A stretch of 64,000 bases of DNA from Gammaproteobacteria bacterium (lineage in GTDB: Bacteria; Pseudomonadota; Gammaproteobacteria; Steroidobacterales; Steroidobacteraceae), in contig JAQGOE010000119.1 in assembly GCA_028293725.1 (NCBI GenBank), forward strand, positions 37,692-101,691, written 5' to 3'. The position numbers were made by a program, and so were the translations under genes. Positions 26,801 through 35,461 of the stretch are shown in pieces (position 1 is the first letter of the stretch; each line of letters begins with the position of its first letter). A model generated the notes under the pieces. The model was not told where the DNA came from, ran no database searches, and worked only from the letters and a program-made list of their open reading frames with translations.

Positions 26801-27327
26801 TGATCGGTGAACCACCAGTCACAGCTGCGCGTGCCCCCAACACCACGCAGCGCCTCCTTGCCAAACTTCTGGGCGAGGGGAAAGTTCAGTCCCGAGTTCA
26901 CCAGCACGGTGGTCTTGCCCGCGCCGGGAGGTCCGATGATCATGTACCACGGCAGATCGTAGAGGCCCGCACCGTTGCGCCTCGTCTTGAGCGCCTGCAG
27001 AGCCTCGTCGAAGCGCTTGGAGAGCTGCGCGGCCTCACCGGAAGCGACACGGGTGCCCTCCACGTCCGATGTGGCACCGGCCTGTTTGGAGACTTCCTCG
27101 GCGAAACGCTGGTTGTGCTGAGCGTTGCGCACCTGTCTGAGCAAGACATAGAGCGCGTACAGCGTCACGAGAACGAGAATCGCGATCAGGCGTTCCACGA
27201 CAGTCTCGAACGGCTTGGCGTTGCCAAAGGCAAAATACGGCCCGGCGAACCAGATGATGAGCGCGAGGAGCAGCAGCCCGAGGGCGACCAGCACGGCGCG
27301 GTTTCTGAGTAGATTCTTCAGCAGCAC
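23827..27327 (-). CDS. tssM: Type VI secretion membrane subunit TssM (IcmF)
   Basis: TssM (1166 residues) is the inner-membrane core of the trans-envelope channel, joining TssL inside to the TssJ lipoprotein outside. Two N-terminal transmembrane helices (about 11-28 and 45-63) flank a short loop. The cytoplasmic GTPase-like domain has an intact Walker A motif GPPGAGKT (132-139) and DTAGRY. A third helix (AYIGCGIVLLLGVLGLLVSY) leads to the large periplasmic domain. The GTG start at 27327 lies four bases after the tssL stop. The same arrangement (GTG, four-base gap) recurs at tagF. Confidence 0.95.
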   Translation of the reverse strand: MLLKNLLRNRAVLVALGLLLLALIIWFAGPYFAFGNAKPFETVVERLIAILVLVTLYALYVLLRQVRNAQHNQRFAEEVSKQAGATSDVEGTRVASGEAAQLSKRFDEALQALKTRRNGAGLYDLPWYMIIGPPGAGKTTVLVNSGLNFPLAQKFGKEALRGVGGTRSCDWWFTDQAVLLDTAGRYTTQDSNQAADAAGWTAFLQLLRKHRPRQPINGVIVAMSAAELLTLDEQGREQHSRAIRERLDELGRDLRIEFPVYFLVTKCDLVAGFTPLFDELGEDARSQVWGATFALNVTESGQAAESFTGEFDRLLERLQQRVMPRMQAERDPARRLAVLAFPQQMALLKPILGDLLKQVFGASRFDHKVLLRGVYFTSGTQEGTPIDRLLGSIARSFGFESAVAPPGASAGRAYFIERLLKRVIFQEAGLAGVNRKLQLRKLALHSAAYIGCGIVLLLGVLGLLVSYSANASYIDDVTRAAADLKSTELGAGTAGLPLETFLPRLDVLRTVTDSAEKYKADIPWRIRMGLYRGTLVGEAARDAYVRENNGILPPFLSDRFEQELPGSVATPDRLYEFLKGYLMLADSSHRDAGNLRVLASNELGRVYPGDEATARRFTEHFQQLFADGDRLTSQPVNQDVVEQARGALRNASLALLMYSRLKLGYGDDAKRAIRLDIAAGSGAPLVLVRRSGKPLSDPVPALYTRPVFDEINAVGKFRLVKQFADDSWVFGSSVFDINRGRQLIYDVLDVYEQDYIDYWDGVLRDVMLKPSTNVRELSDVLAIVSSPASPLKGLLTIADANTSLLASGSSDTSKLLAAASDHAQLLVLSKALGDDKSTARVPGAKVAAHFAPIHTLLSGTAGQTPLDQVLVMLVHTHDQLQSVGSGVGETSALDALTKSGQVDALQGLELAAKQLPPPVNDMIGQFGVRTVAVASIQAHVDLARRYQDEVSTECQKLIAGRYPLSRGSTSDVPLEDFAQIFGPTGVFEKFFHENLESLVDTSTSPWRWRQGAGPIGGSNTLLRQFQLVRDIRDAYFKEGATAPQARFTLLPESLDAGAARFTLSVQGQTLEYRHGPLQSQSFAWPGTSTDASFNFEAAGSPAAGPALQGPWAWFRLLEGAQVERVSDTHYRITFTAGGHSMRVVLEAASSRNPFGQNLFAGFRCTM

Positions 27328-27331
27328 AAAT

Positions 27332-28624
27332 TCAGCCCCTCGAGCGATGAGTGATCTCGACCCGCCGGTTGCGGGCACGATTCTCAGGAAGACTGGCCGG
27401 GGTGAAGCGCGGCTCGGAGGAGCCCACGCCGACGAAGTCGACGCGGCCAGGGTCATGGATCCGGGTTTTCAACACATTAGCCACCTGCAGCGCGCGCTCC
27501 CGCGAGAGTGCGAAGTTGTCCGGGAACCGGAAGGAGCGCAGCGGCTGATCATCCGTATGCCCCGTCACGATGTAGCGGCCCGGAACCTTTTCGGCGGCGG
27601 ACCCGATCTCGTTGATGAGCCCGACATACTGGGGATTCACGACCTCGCTGCCGGAGGCAAACAGATCGTTGACCGCGATGGTGACGAGAGAATTTCCATC
27701 GGGCTGGTCCGTCACGGAAACTAGCCCTTTCGCGATCTGTGGAGCGAGCAACTCCCGCAGTCCAACGGTCGGAGTCGCAACAGGCGCGTGCGCACGGGAG
27801 TACAGCGGTTGGCGACCGACGGCCGCAAGCATCGCGTTCAATGGATCGGCGCGATTGCTCAGCTTCGCGCTCAAGATAATGAACATCGCCAGCAACACTG
27901 CCGCGCACGCCGTGGCGACGACCCACAGAGGCACCATGCGCATCATCTCGCGGCGCTTGTTCTCGACACCCTGCCACTGCGGAGAAAGATCGGCCTCGGG
28001 GGTCCCGCGCAAAGTCTGAATACTGCGGAACAGGTCGAAGCGGATGTCAGTCAACCGCGTGGCGCCGCCCTCCTCCACCCGGTAGCGTCCCTCGAATCCG
28101 AGCGACAGGCAGATGTACAACAGCTCGAGCAGCGCCAGGTAGCGACGGGGCTCGTTGAGTACGCGGTCGACGAGCTGAAACACCTTCTCCCCGCCGAAGG
28201 ACTCGCGATGGAACGTAACCAGTAGCGAGCGCGCCGCCCAACCGCTTTCCACGCCCCAGGGAGTGTTGAGTACGGCTTCATCTATGACACTGCACAAGGC
28301 GTAGCGCGCCGCGAGCACATCTTCTTCAGGGACCGCGGCCCGGCGGGCCCGCTCCTCGAACGAGCGCATTTCCTGCACACTCTGGCTGTAGAGACTCTCG
28401 GCCTGCGCGTTTCTGATCCGATCGCGCAAGCGGCCCGCCAGGATGAGAAGCGGCGTCGCGGCCTGCACCAGCGGATTGATCCCTCCCCCCAGAAACGATA
28501 CGAAGCTAGCACCGGGCAGGGGTATCTGTGCCTGCGCGGGCGCGGCAGAAGGGCGGCGGCCGGGCCGCGGGCGCATGATAGTGACGTCGCGAGGCACATC
28601 GGCCCCCGGAGGATCTTGACTCAA
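27332..28624 (-). CDS. tssL: Type VI secretion TssL with C-terminal OmpA peptidoglycan-binding domain
   Basis: This 430-residue evolved TssL has an N-terminal DotU/IcmH domain (INPLVQAATPLLILAGRLRD through YRVEEGGATRLTDIR) and a single transmembrane helix (PLWVVATACAAVLLAMFIIL). Its periplasmic C-terminus is an OmpA-like domain (YIVTGHTDDQP, then LSRERALQVANVL and NRRVEITHR) that should anchor the complex to peptidoglycan. Many systems carry this function on a separate protein. I accept the TTG start at 28624, preceded by GGGAGAG; GTG at 28597 is an alternative. Confidence 0.94.
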   Translation of the reverse strand: MSQDPPGADVPRDVTIMRPRPGRRPSAAPAQAQIPLPGASFVSFLGGGINPLVQAATPLLILAGRLRDRIRNAQAESLYSQSVQEMRSFEERARRAAVPEEDVLAARYALCSVIDEAVLNTPWGVESGWAARSLLVTFHRESFGGEKVFQLVDRVLNEPRRYLALLELLYICLSLGFEGRYRVEEGGATRLTDIRFDLFRSIQTLRGTPEADLSPQWQGVENKRREMMRMVPLWVVATACAAVLLAMFIILSAKLSNRADPLNAMLAAVGRQPLYSRAHAPVATPTVGLRELLAPQIAKGLVSVTDQPDGNSLVTIAVNDLFASGSEVVNPQYVGLINEIGSAAEKVPGRYIVTGHTDDQPLRSFRFPDNFALSRERALQVANVLKTRIHDPGRVDFVGVGSSEPRFTPASLPENRARNRRVEITHRSRG

Positions 28625-28651
28625 AGCTGCAACTCTCCCTATCGCCCGCTG

Positions 28652-29137
28652 CTAATGGTTCACGGACAAACTGAGCGCACCGCGCTCGGTATCGACCACC
28701 ACGCTCTCACCGACAAAGAGACTGCGGGATGGCCGTGCTCGCAACGCGCGCCACTGTGCGCCGTTGATGTCCCGGAACTCCGCGATTGCCCCTATGTAGC
28801 GGGCATCACGGGAAAGCGGGATCCGGGTCTCGAGATGTTCGCCCGGGCGCAACTCGAATTCCTCGACTCCGATGAGGCTTGCACCCAACACGTCCTTTTC
28901 ATGCAGCGAGAGCGCAAAGAAATCCGCGCGCCCGAACTCTGAATCGTTACGTAGCTGAAAGACGCGCAAAACGACCGGCGAAGGACGGCCGTTGATGTCG
29001 GGGTTGGTATCGTTGCTTGCGGAAAGGAGCGTCCGCGTCTCCACCCGGTCATTCGACCCGTGCGACGCGCAAGAACTCAACAGTAGGGCCGCGAGCGCCA
29101 ACGCCACGATCGACAGTCGATTCAATAACATAGCCAT
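28652..29137 (-). CDS. tssJ: Type VI secretion outer-membrane lipoprotein TssJ
   Basis: This 161-residue lipoprotein should dock TssM to the outer membrane. It has a lipoprotein signal with lipobox LLSSC (Cys23). TssJ features follow: LLSASNDTNPDINGRPSPVV, VFQLRNDSEF and FFALSLHEKDVLG, with the late VGESVVVDTERGALSLSV beta region. The ATG at 29137 has AGGA upstream. It lies between tagH copy 2 and tssL, as in many proteobacterial clusters. Confidence 0.93.
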   Translation of the reverse strand: MAMLLNRLSIVALALAALLLSSCASHGSNDRVETRTLLSASNDTNPDINGRPSPVVLRVFQLRNDSEFGRADFFALSLHEKDVLGASLIGVEEFELRPGEHLETRIPLSRDARYIGAIAEFRDINGAQWRALRARPSRSLFVGESVVVDTERGALSLSVNH

Positions 29138-29159
29138 GAGGTCCTGTAACAGCTGCCGC

Positions 29160-30200
29160 TCAGCGGGCGGCCTTGACTCGATTGCGCTTCAGCTCCTCGA
29201 GCTGTTGCTCGTAGGCGCTGGAGAATTCCTCGCCGTACGTCTGTTGGAACACCGCGTCGGCCTTGCCCGTCATCTCCTCGAAGAGATCGACATAGCGGTC
29301 CCAATAACGACGCTTGGCTCCGAACCGCGCCAGGAAGCCCGGATAGCGCCGATCCGACAACTGCTGCAGCCGTTTCGGGTCGAGACGCTTCAGCATGCTT
29401 TCGAGCCCGGCGCGCATTCCCGCCAGCGTGGCAAGCAGATGAAAGCGGATGTCGTCGAAAGCGTCCTCGAAGGCTTCGAGCGGCTGCACGTAGCCGCGAG
29501 CCCGTGTATGAAACATGGCGGTCAGCGCCTCCTCGGCGGTCGGCGCAAACTTCAACGGATTGTTCTGCGAAGCCCGCACCCGAGTGAGCGGCAGGTGGAA
29601 TTGACTCCGAAACTGGGCCCGTGCGCCCAGCACGTCGATCATCCCCTGCGCGACCAGACGCACGATCTGTCCCAGCACGGGAGCCATCTCGGGCGGGAAG
29701 GTCTGCGGATCCAGGCCGGCGGCACGCAGGAAGGCCGGCACGTCGAACACTCCAGTGGCAATTTGAGCCCGCTCCGCCGCCGCAGGTTCGGTAGAAACGG
29801 GGGCACCCGCGGAAGGGTGAATCGCGGTCGCCAACTCCCACTGCGCCGTTTCGGAATTGAGATCGCCCTCCCGCGCCGCATCCGCGATCGAGACGATGAT
29901 TTCGTACTCGTCGAGGTATAAACGATCACCGCTAGCCAGGACGCGCGGCTCGAGCCGCGGCAGCTTCACCGAAACGTCGTTGATGGCAACACCGTTCTCA
30001 CCGACGCTGGCAATACAAAACGCGCCGTCGACAAACGACACCGTCGCGTGATGGCGCGATATGTAACGATTCGCCAACACCCAGTCGCAATCCGGCGCGC
30101 GGCCGATGCGGCCGCCCGCGCCATCGAATACCTTACGGCGCGCCTCGCCGAGGCTGTGTCCTTTCGGACCCGCCACCTCGAGAACCAAGTTCAGCGCCAT
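29160..30200 (-). CDS. tagH: Type VI secretion FHA-domain protein TagH, copy 2
   Basis: This 346-residue FHA protein is homologous to copy 1 along both domains but has a much shorter linker. Its FHA core reads GRIGRAPDCDWVLANRYIS, RHHATVSF, NGVAIND. The C-terminal TagH domain ends with YGEEFSSAYEQQLEELKR. The ATG at 30200 has GGTGGAGG upstream. It begins the second half of the secretion operon and is preceded by DNA also present before copy 1. One of the two copies may have taken a separate phosphothreonine partner. Confidence 0.92.
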   Translation of the reverse strand: MALNLVLEVAGPKGHSLGEARRKVFDGAGGRIGRAPDCDWVLANRYISRHHATVSFVDGAFCIASVGENGVAINDVSVKLPRLEPRVLASGDRLYLDEYEIIVSIADAAREGDLNSETAQWELATAIHPSAGAPVSTEPAAAERAQIATGVFDVPAFLRAAGLDPQTFPPEMAPVLGQIVRLVAQGMIDVLGARAQFRSQFHLPLTRVRASQNNPLKFAPTAEEALTAMFHTRARGYVQPLEAFEDAFDDIRFHLLATLAGMRAGLESMLKRLDPKRLQQLSDRRYPGFLARFGAKRRYWDRYVDLFEEMTGKADAVFQQTYGEEFSSAYEQQLEELKRNRVKAAR

Positions 30201-30226
30201 AACGCCCTCCACCTCGACCGGGGTGG

Positions 30227-30294
30227 AATCCTCCCACGAGGACGGCCGCGGACAATTCGGAGCGGGTGAATTCTGATTTCGCCGCGCGCGGCTC
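30227..30294. repeat. Upstream element of tagH copy 2, matching the element before copy 1
   Basis: This element is the counterpart of the block at 23121-23189. Here it lies in a genuine divergent intergenic region between tagH copy 2 and the candidate effector gene, so it probably contains the promoter of the tagH2-tssJLM half-operon. On the minus strand the -10-like hexamer is CAGAAT. Confidence 0.65.
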
Positions 30295-30346
30295 ATTTCA
30301 CGGCTCGCATTACTACACTTGCGCCAGGCAATCACGGAGACCTGGC

Positions 30347-30955
30347 ATGGCATTGATGGAAGGTTGGGCACTACAAGGGTACGGCGAGCGAACCGCTGCG
30401 CTGGCGCTACGCGCGGCGCGAGAGAGGCTCGATGGGACTACCGGGATGACCGGAAACCTCCAGAACCACCTGGGGTCAATGATTTGCTGGCAGAGCGCGG
30501 TGATCTGTGCCTGGCTCGCGGGCGGTATCGAGCTCCAGCCGCCTCTGGGACCTCCAGCGCCGGCCCCGGCTGCGGGACTTCCAAGTATTCGCCCAACGAT
30601 CGAAACCATCGCCCACTATCACCAAGGGGGGGCGGCATCCAACATCGTGGGCAGAAACACTTACGCCAATCTGTTCACTCAGCCGGGCAGCGTGAATTCA
30701 GCGCCCGCCATAGCGGGCATGCCACTGGGCTCCTTCATCGGATTCCTGGATCATGACGATTCCCTGCGGCACGTGATGATCTACGTCGGCAACGGCCTGG
30801 CCGCCGGCAGCAACAATCAGTGCATCTTCGAGCGCCTCTGTACCGGTGGCTGGGAGGTCCTGGATCTGAACTACTTCTTCAGTAGCGAGGCCTACCGCAG
30901 GAGAACCCGAATGATCTTCACCCGGGTGTTTGGCCAGACGGTTCGCCGCAACTAA
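30347..30955 (+). CDS. Candidate type VI effector, NlpC/P60- or CHAP-like cysteine hydrolase
   Basis: This 202-residue protein has no signal peptide and no membrane segment. Two segments resemble a papain-like cysteine hydrolase: SMICWQSAVICAWLAGG, with a Cys at the start of a helix, and LRHVMIYVGNGLAAGSNN, which matches the catalytic His strand of NlpC/P60 enzymes (H-V-x-I-Y-x-G-N-G). The ATG at 30347 has GGAG upstream. It is the only plus-strand gene inside the secretion locus and is convergent with vgrG; their stop codons share bases. Position and motifs suggest a delivered peptidoglycan or protein hydrolase. No cognate immunity gene is adjacent, so a structural or non-antibacterial role is an alternative. 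The family match is by eye only. Confidence 0.6.
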   Translation: MALMEGWALQGYGERTAALALRAARERLDGTTGMTGNLQNHLGSMICWQSAVICAWLAGGIELQPPLGPPAPAPAAGLPSIRPTIETIAHYHQGGAASNIVGRNTYANLFTQPGSVNSAPAIAGMPLGSFIGFLDHDDSLRHVMIYVGNGLAAGSNNQCIFERLCTGGWEVLDLNYFFSSEAYRRRTRMIFTRVFGQTVRRN

Positions 30956-32778
30956 GGCGGGATGACGATCGGACCCTTGATCAACCCGGCGGCCGCGGCG
31001 ATGTTGACCGCGGCTTCGCCGTTGATCGTGACCATCATGCCGCTGATCTCCACGATCCCCGCTGCGCTCAGTGTGAGACTCGCCAGCCCCGTCGAGAACG
31101 TGATGGACGTCCCGGCCTTGACGACGAGGCTGGTGCCGGTATCGCTGATCTGACTGCCTTTTACGCTGACAGTCATGTCATTACCGATGGAACTGCTCAT
31201 GTCATTACCGACGGAGCTGCTCGCATCGTGCTTGACCACGACCTGGTGGTCCTTCTCCGCCTGGAAAACGAGTTGCTCCGAGCCCTTGCTGTCCTCGAAC
31301 CGGATCTCATTACCACTCGTGCCGTGCGTCGAGCTGCGCGACTTCACACCGCTTTGAGTCGCGTTTCCCGGCAGACTGTACGGCGGCTTGTTGGTCCCGT
31401 TATAGACACTTCCGACGACGACCGGACGGTCCGGATCCCCGTCCATGAAGGCAACCATCACCTCCTGCCCGATACGCGGCAGCCGTAAGGCGCCCCACCC
31501 CTTGCCGGCCCAGGTCTGGGCGACGCGAATCCAGCACGAGCTGTTCTCGTCGAGCTTGCCTTGCCGGTCCCAGTGGAACTGCACCTTGATCCGCCCGAAC
31601 TCGTCGGTGCAGATTTCGGAGCCCTTCGGACCCACCACGATCGCGCTCTGCAGGCCGTGCACCAGGGGCTTCGGCGTGATGCGGGCCGGCCTGTACGGCT
31701 CGCTCGCAAGCAGGGCTTCGATGGCAATCTTGAATTCCGAGGCCGAGCTTTGCGCGGTGGCCAGGTAACCGCTGTTGCTCATCTCGATCGTGGTCGAGCT
31801 GACGAGCCAGCGGACATTGAGATCCGCGCTCGGATGCTGCTCGAGCGTGAAAACGGTTCCGGTCGTGAGTCCTGCGGCATTCCCCGCGCCGCGCGCACTC
31901 GTTTGCCCTGTTTGCAACTCCTGCACCCGTAGCTGCGCGACCTTCTGCACGGCTGCCGAAGACGGCGTAGCCGCCAACGCTGGGAAATCGAAAGTCTCGA
32001 ACCGCGACAGATCGTAACCCCGCGAGATTGTCGCGGTCCCGGCAAGCACCGGCGCAGGCGTCTTGAACTCGAACTGCCGGGCAGCGTAGGTTCCCGGTCG
32101 GAGCGATTTCCGGCGGGACCAGGAGCTCAGGTGATCGATCTCGGCCGTCAACCGGTTCATTCCCGAGTCGGGCAAAAACGGGACCGTCTCGCAGGAGGGC
32201 GCCGTGGTGAGCTGGGCCGCGTCATCGCACAACACCAACTCGTGCTTGCTGGCGGAATGCTCGAAGAAATAAAAGATGCCCTCCTGCTCCAGCAGTCGGC
32301 TCACGAAGTTGAAATCGGTCTCGCGGAACTGCACGCAATATTCCCAAGGATCGTAGGACCCGCTCAGCGACAGGCGCAGGTCGGTAAAGCCGGCCTGTTT
32401 GCACACCTCCTGCACGATGTCGGGCACGGACTTGTTGAGAAACGTGCGGCAGTCCGCCGTCTGAGTCAGAAACCAGAGCCACGGGCGCAGTGCGACCCGG
32501 TACTCGTAAAGCTGCTCTGAGTAGTCGACCAGGGTGAAGTCGGCCGCGAGACCCTGGAAATACCGGGGCGGCGCCTCTTGCGTGGCAATCTTCACGGTGA
32601 CCGGCTTGCCCAGGATCGTGTCGGCATCGAGGTCACCGCGCTCGCTGAAAGCGGTCACGATGAATTCGAATGGCTGGCTCAGCCGTTCGGTGGCTTGCAT
32701 CCGGCCGAACAACAGCGTGTCAGCACCGAACGGCGTCGTCACCTGAAACAGGCGGTGGGTTTGGGAGAATTGCGCCAT
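30952..32778 (-). CDS. vgrG: Type VI secretion spike protein VgrG (TssI)
   Basis: This 608-residue spike trimer subunit has the gp27-like N-terminal half (GADTLLFGRMQATERLSQPF; the YDPWEYCVQFRETDFNFVSR signature), the OB-fold gp5-like segment (GRIKVQFHWDRQGK, WIRVAQTWAGKGWG, RIGQEVMVAFMDGDPDRP) and the beta-helical needle (SSVGNDMSSSIGNDMTVSV). It ends shortly after the needle (LIKGPIVIPP) with no C-terminal effector domain, so cargo must attach non-covalently or through a PAAR protein, which is not encoded in the window. Confidence 0.96.
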   Translation of the reverse strand: MAQFSQTHRLFQVTTPFGADTLLFGRMQATERLSQPFEFIVTAFSERGDLDADTILGKPVTVKIATQEAPPRYFQGLAADFTLVDYSEQLYEYRVALRPWLWFLTQTADCRTFLNKSVPDIVQEVCKQAGFTDLRLSLSGSYDPWEYCVQFRETDFNFVSRLLEQEGIFYFFEHSASKHELVLCDDAAQLTTAPSCETVPFLPDSGMNRLTAEIDHLSSWSRRKSLRPGTYAARQFEFKTPAPVLAGTATISRGYDLSRFETFDFPALAATPSSAAVQKVAQLRVQELQTGQTSARGAGNAAGLTTGTVFTLEQHPSADLNVRWLVSSTTIEMSNSGYLATAQSSASEFKIAIEALLASEPYRPARITPKPLVHGLQSAIVVGPKGSEICTDEFGRIKVQFHWDRQGKLDENSSCWIRVAQTWAGKGWGALRLPRIGQEVMVAFMDGDPDRPVVVGSVYNGTNKPPYSLPGNATQSGVKSRSSTHGTSGNEIRFEDSKGSEQLVFQAEKDHQVVVKHDASSSVGNDMSSSIGNDMTVSVKGSQISDTGTSLVVKAGTSITFSTGLASLTLSAAGIVEISGMMVTINGEAAVNIAAAAGLIKGPIVIPP

Positions 32779-32794
32779 GGATAACGTCCCTGGA

Positions 32795-35461
32795 TCACTC
32801 GAACCGGCAGTCGAACGCTTCGCCCGCGACCCCGACCGTCACACTCCGCGTCCGTGTGCCATCACGAAACCTGTTCAGCAGCTCGCGGCCGACCTGCGGT
32901 AACAGTGTGTTGGTCAGAATAGCGTCGATCATGCGGCCTCCGCTCTCAGGCTCGGTACAACGTGAGGCGATGAGGCTCACCACCGCGTCGTCATAGTTCA
33001 AATCCACGGAGTGATTGCGCTTGGTGCGCGCCACGACCCGGTCGAGTTGCAGCCGGACGATGCTCCCGAGCATTGCATCGTTGAGCGGGTAGTACGGTAT
33101 GACGACCAGCCGGCCCAGGAGCGCTGCCGGGAAGGCCTTCAGCAGCGGTTTTCGCAAAGCCGCGGCAATCGCCTCCGGCGCGGGCGTCTCCTGCGGGTCC
33201 TTGCACATCGCAGCGATGAGATCGGTCCCTACGTTCGTCGTGAGAATGATCAATGTATTCCTAAAGTCGATGAGTTGGCCCTCACCGTCCTCCATGACTC
33301 CTTTGTCGAAGACCTGGAAGAAGATCTCGTGCACATCGGGATGAGCTTTCTCGAATTCATCCAGCAACACCACACTGTGAGGCTTGCGCCGTACGGCCTC
33401 TGTCAACATCCCACCCTGGCCGTAGCCCACGTAACCCGGCGGAGCCCCTTTCAAAGTGGAGACGGTGTGCGCTTCCTGAAACTCACTCATGTTGATGGTG
33501 ATGACATTCTGCTCGCCCCCATACAACGCCTCCGCCACGGCGAGCGCCGTCTCCGTCTTACCCACACCCGAGGGGCCCGCAAGCAACACCACGCCGACGG
33601 GCTTACCGGGATTTTCCATTCCGGCACGAGCCGTCTGCACCCGTTTGGCGATCATCTGCAGCGCGTGATCCTGGCCGATCACACGCTCTGCAAGAGCCCT
33701 ATCGAGCTCGAGCACCGCCGTGATGTCATCCTTCACCATGCGGCCGACAGGAATACCGGTCCAGGCCGCCACGACAGTCGCAACCGCCTGCTCATCGACA
33801 CTCGGTAAAATGAGCGGCCTCTCGCCTTGCGCAAGAGCGAGTTCCGCCTGCAGCGCCTGCAGGCGCACGAGCGCCTCCTCCCGCTCCCGGTCGGATGGCG
33901 GTGAGGTGATCTCGCGCAACCGCGCACGCAGAGCGAGAATCTCATCCACGAGGGACTTCTCAGCCTTCCAGTCCTTTTCAAGCCTCTCGAGGCGGCCCGA
34001 CTGCTCCGCGAGGCCGGCCTCGACACTCGCGCGGCGCGCCGCGTTCTCGATACCCACGCCGGCCTCACGATTCAGGATCTGCAACTCGGTCCGCAGGGCG
34101 TCCATGCCACGGCGGCAATCCTCGACTTCCGCGGGTGTCGCGTGTTGACTGACGGCCACCCGCGAGCACGCTGTATCGAGCAGGCTGATCGATTTGTCCG
34201 GCAACTGACGCTCTGGAATATAGCGATGAGCGAGTTTGACGGCCGATTGCAGAGCGTCATCGAGCACCAGCACGCGGTGGTGCTTCTCCATGGCCGAGAC
34301 AACTCCGCGCATCATGAGGAGCGCCTTTTCCTCCGAGGGCTCTTCGATCTTCACAGCCTGAAACCGCCGCGTCAGCGCGGGGTCCTTCTCGATGTACTTC
34401 TTGTACTCGGCCCAGGTAGTCGCCCCAATCGTGCGTAAGGTTCCGCGTGCCAGAGCAGGCTTCAACAGGTTCGCCGCATCACCGGTGCCGGCCGCCCCCC
34501 CGGCGCCCACCAGGGTGTGGACCTCGTCGATGAACAACACGATGGGAGTCGTCGAGGCCTGCACTTCGTCGATCACCTGCCGCAGCCGCTGCTCGAACTC
34601 TCCCTTCATACTCGCGCCCGCCTGCAACAATCCGACATCGAGAGCGCGCAAAGCGACGTTCGCCAGCGCTGGCGGCACATCACCCGCAGCGATGCGCAGC
34701 GCGAACCCTTCGGCGACAGCCGTTTTGCCCACGCCCGCCTCGCCCGTCAGGATGGGGTTGTTCTGCCGCCGACGCATCAGGATATCCATGATCTGTCGGA
34801 TCTCCTCGTCGCGGCCCACGACGGGATCGATCTCGCCACGCCGCGCCTGTTCCGTCAGGTCGACAGTGAAACGCTGGAGTGCCTCTTGCTTGCCCATCTG
34901 GGCTGGCGGCATCGCTCCGCTGAATTCACCGGGGGCGGCGCCGGACGTCGATCCAGTTGCATCGGTGACTTCGAGCGCGGCTTCGGGCGACCCGGCCGTA
35001 AACCGCTCGAATTCCGCCACCAACGCGTCGGCGTTGACCTTGGCAAACTCCCGCGACAGGGCCGGAACCAGCCCCGTCAGACCCTGTGTCTTCAGCAGCG
35101 CCACCAGCAGGTGCCCCGTCCGGATCCGTGTCGCGCCAAACTTCAGCGAAGCCCACACCCAGGCGCGCTCCGTCACATTCTCGATATGCACCGACAAGTC
35201 AGAAATGGAACTGGCGCCGCGTGGCAAGCGATCCAAAGCCTCCGTCAGTTCCTGGGCGACCCTGGCCGGATTCAATTCGAAACCGCGCGCAATGGCATGC
35301 AGATCCGATCCATCCGGGCGCTGCAGGACCTGGTGGAACCAGTGCGCGAGCTCGACGTAAGGGTTACCGCGCAACTTGCAAAACACCGTCGCACTTTCGA
35401 TCGCCTGGTAGGCCGGCGCATTCAGCTTGCCGAACAGCGCCACTCGACTGATATCGACCAT
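32795..35461 (-). CDS. clpV: Type VI secretion AAA+ disaggregase ClpV (TssH)
   Basis: This 888-residue Clp/Hsp100 ATPase recycles contracted TssB/TssC sheaths. The N-terminal double-repeat domain (VELAHWFHQVLQRPDGSDL; RTGHLLVALLK) is followed by two AAA+ modules with Walker A motifs TGEAGVGKTA and GPSGVGKTE, the matching Walker B segments (LFIDEVHTLVGAGG, VVLLDEFEKAHPDV) and the coiled-coil middle domain between them. It starts at the ATG whose first base overlaps the tssG stop codon (TAATG). Confidence 0.96.
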   Translation of the reverse strand: MVDISRVALFGKLNAPAYQAIESATVFCKLRGNPYVELAHWFHQVLQRPDGSDLHAIARGFELNPARVAQELTEALDRLPRGASSISDLSVHIENVTERAWVWASLKFGATRIRTGHLLVALLKTQGLTGLVPALSREFAKVNADALVAEFERFTAGSPEAALEVTDATGSTSGAAPGEFSGAMPPAQMGKQEALQRFTVDLTEQARRGEIDPVVGRDEEIRQIMDILMRRRQNNPILTGEAGVGKTAVAEGFALRIAAGDVPPALANVALRALDVGLLQAGASMKGEFEQRLRQVIDEVQASTTPIVLFIDEVHTLVGAGGAAGTGDAANLLKPALARGTLRTIGATTWAEYKKYIEKDPALTRRFQAVKIEEPSEEKALLMMRGVVSAMEKHHRVLVLDDALQSAVKLAHRYIPERQLPDKSISLLDTACSRVAVSQHATPAEVEDCRRGMDALRTELQILNREAGVGIENAARRASVEAGLAEQSGRLERLEKDWKAEKSLVDEILALRARLREITSPPSDREREEALVRLQALQAELALAQGERPLILPSVDEQAVATVVAAWTGIPVGRMVKDDITAVLELDRALAERVIGQDHALQMIAKRVQTARAGMENPGKPVGVVLLAGPSGVGKTETALAVAEALYGGEQNVITINMSEFQEAHTVSTLKGAPPGYVGYGQGGMLTEAVRRKPHSVVLLDEFEKAHPDVHEIFFQVFDKGVMEDGEGQLIDFRNTLIILTTNVGTDLIAAMCKDPQETPAPEAIAAALRKPLLKAFPAALLGRLVVIPYYPLNDAMLGSIVRLQLDRVVARTKRNHSVDLNYDDAVVSLIASRCTEPESGGRMIDAILTNTLLPQVGRELLNRFRDGTRTRSVTVGVAGEAFDCRFE

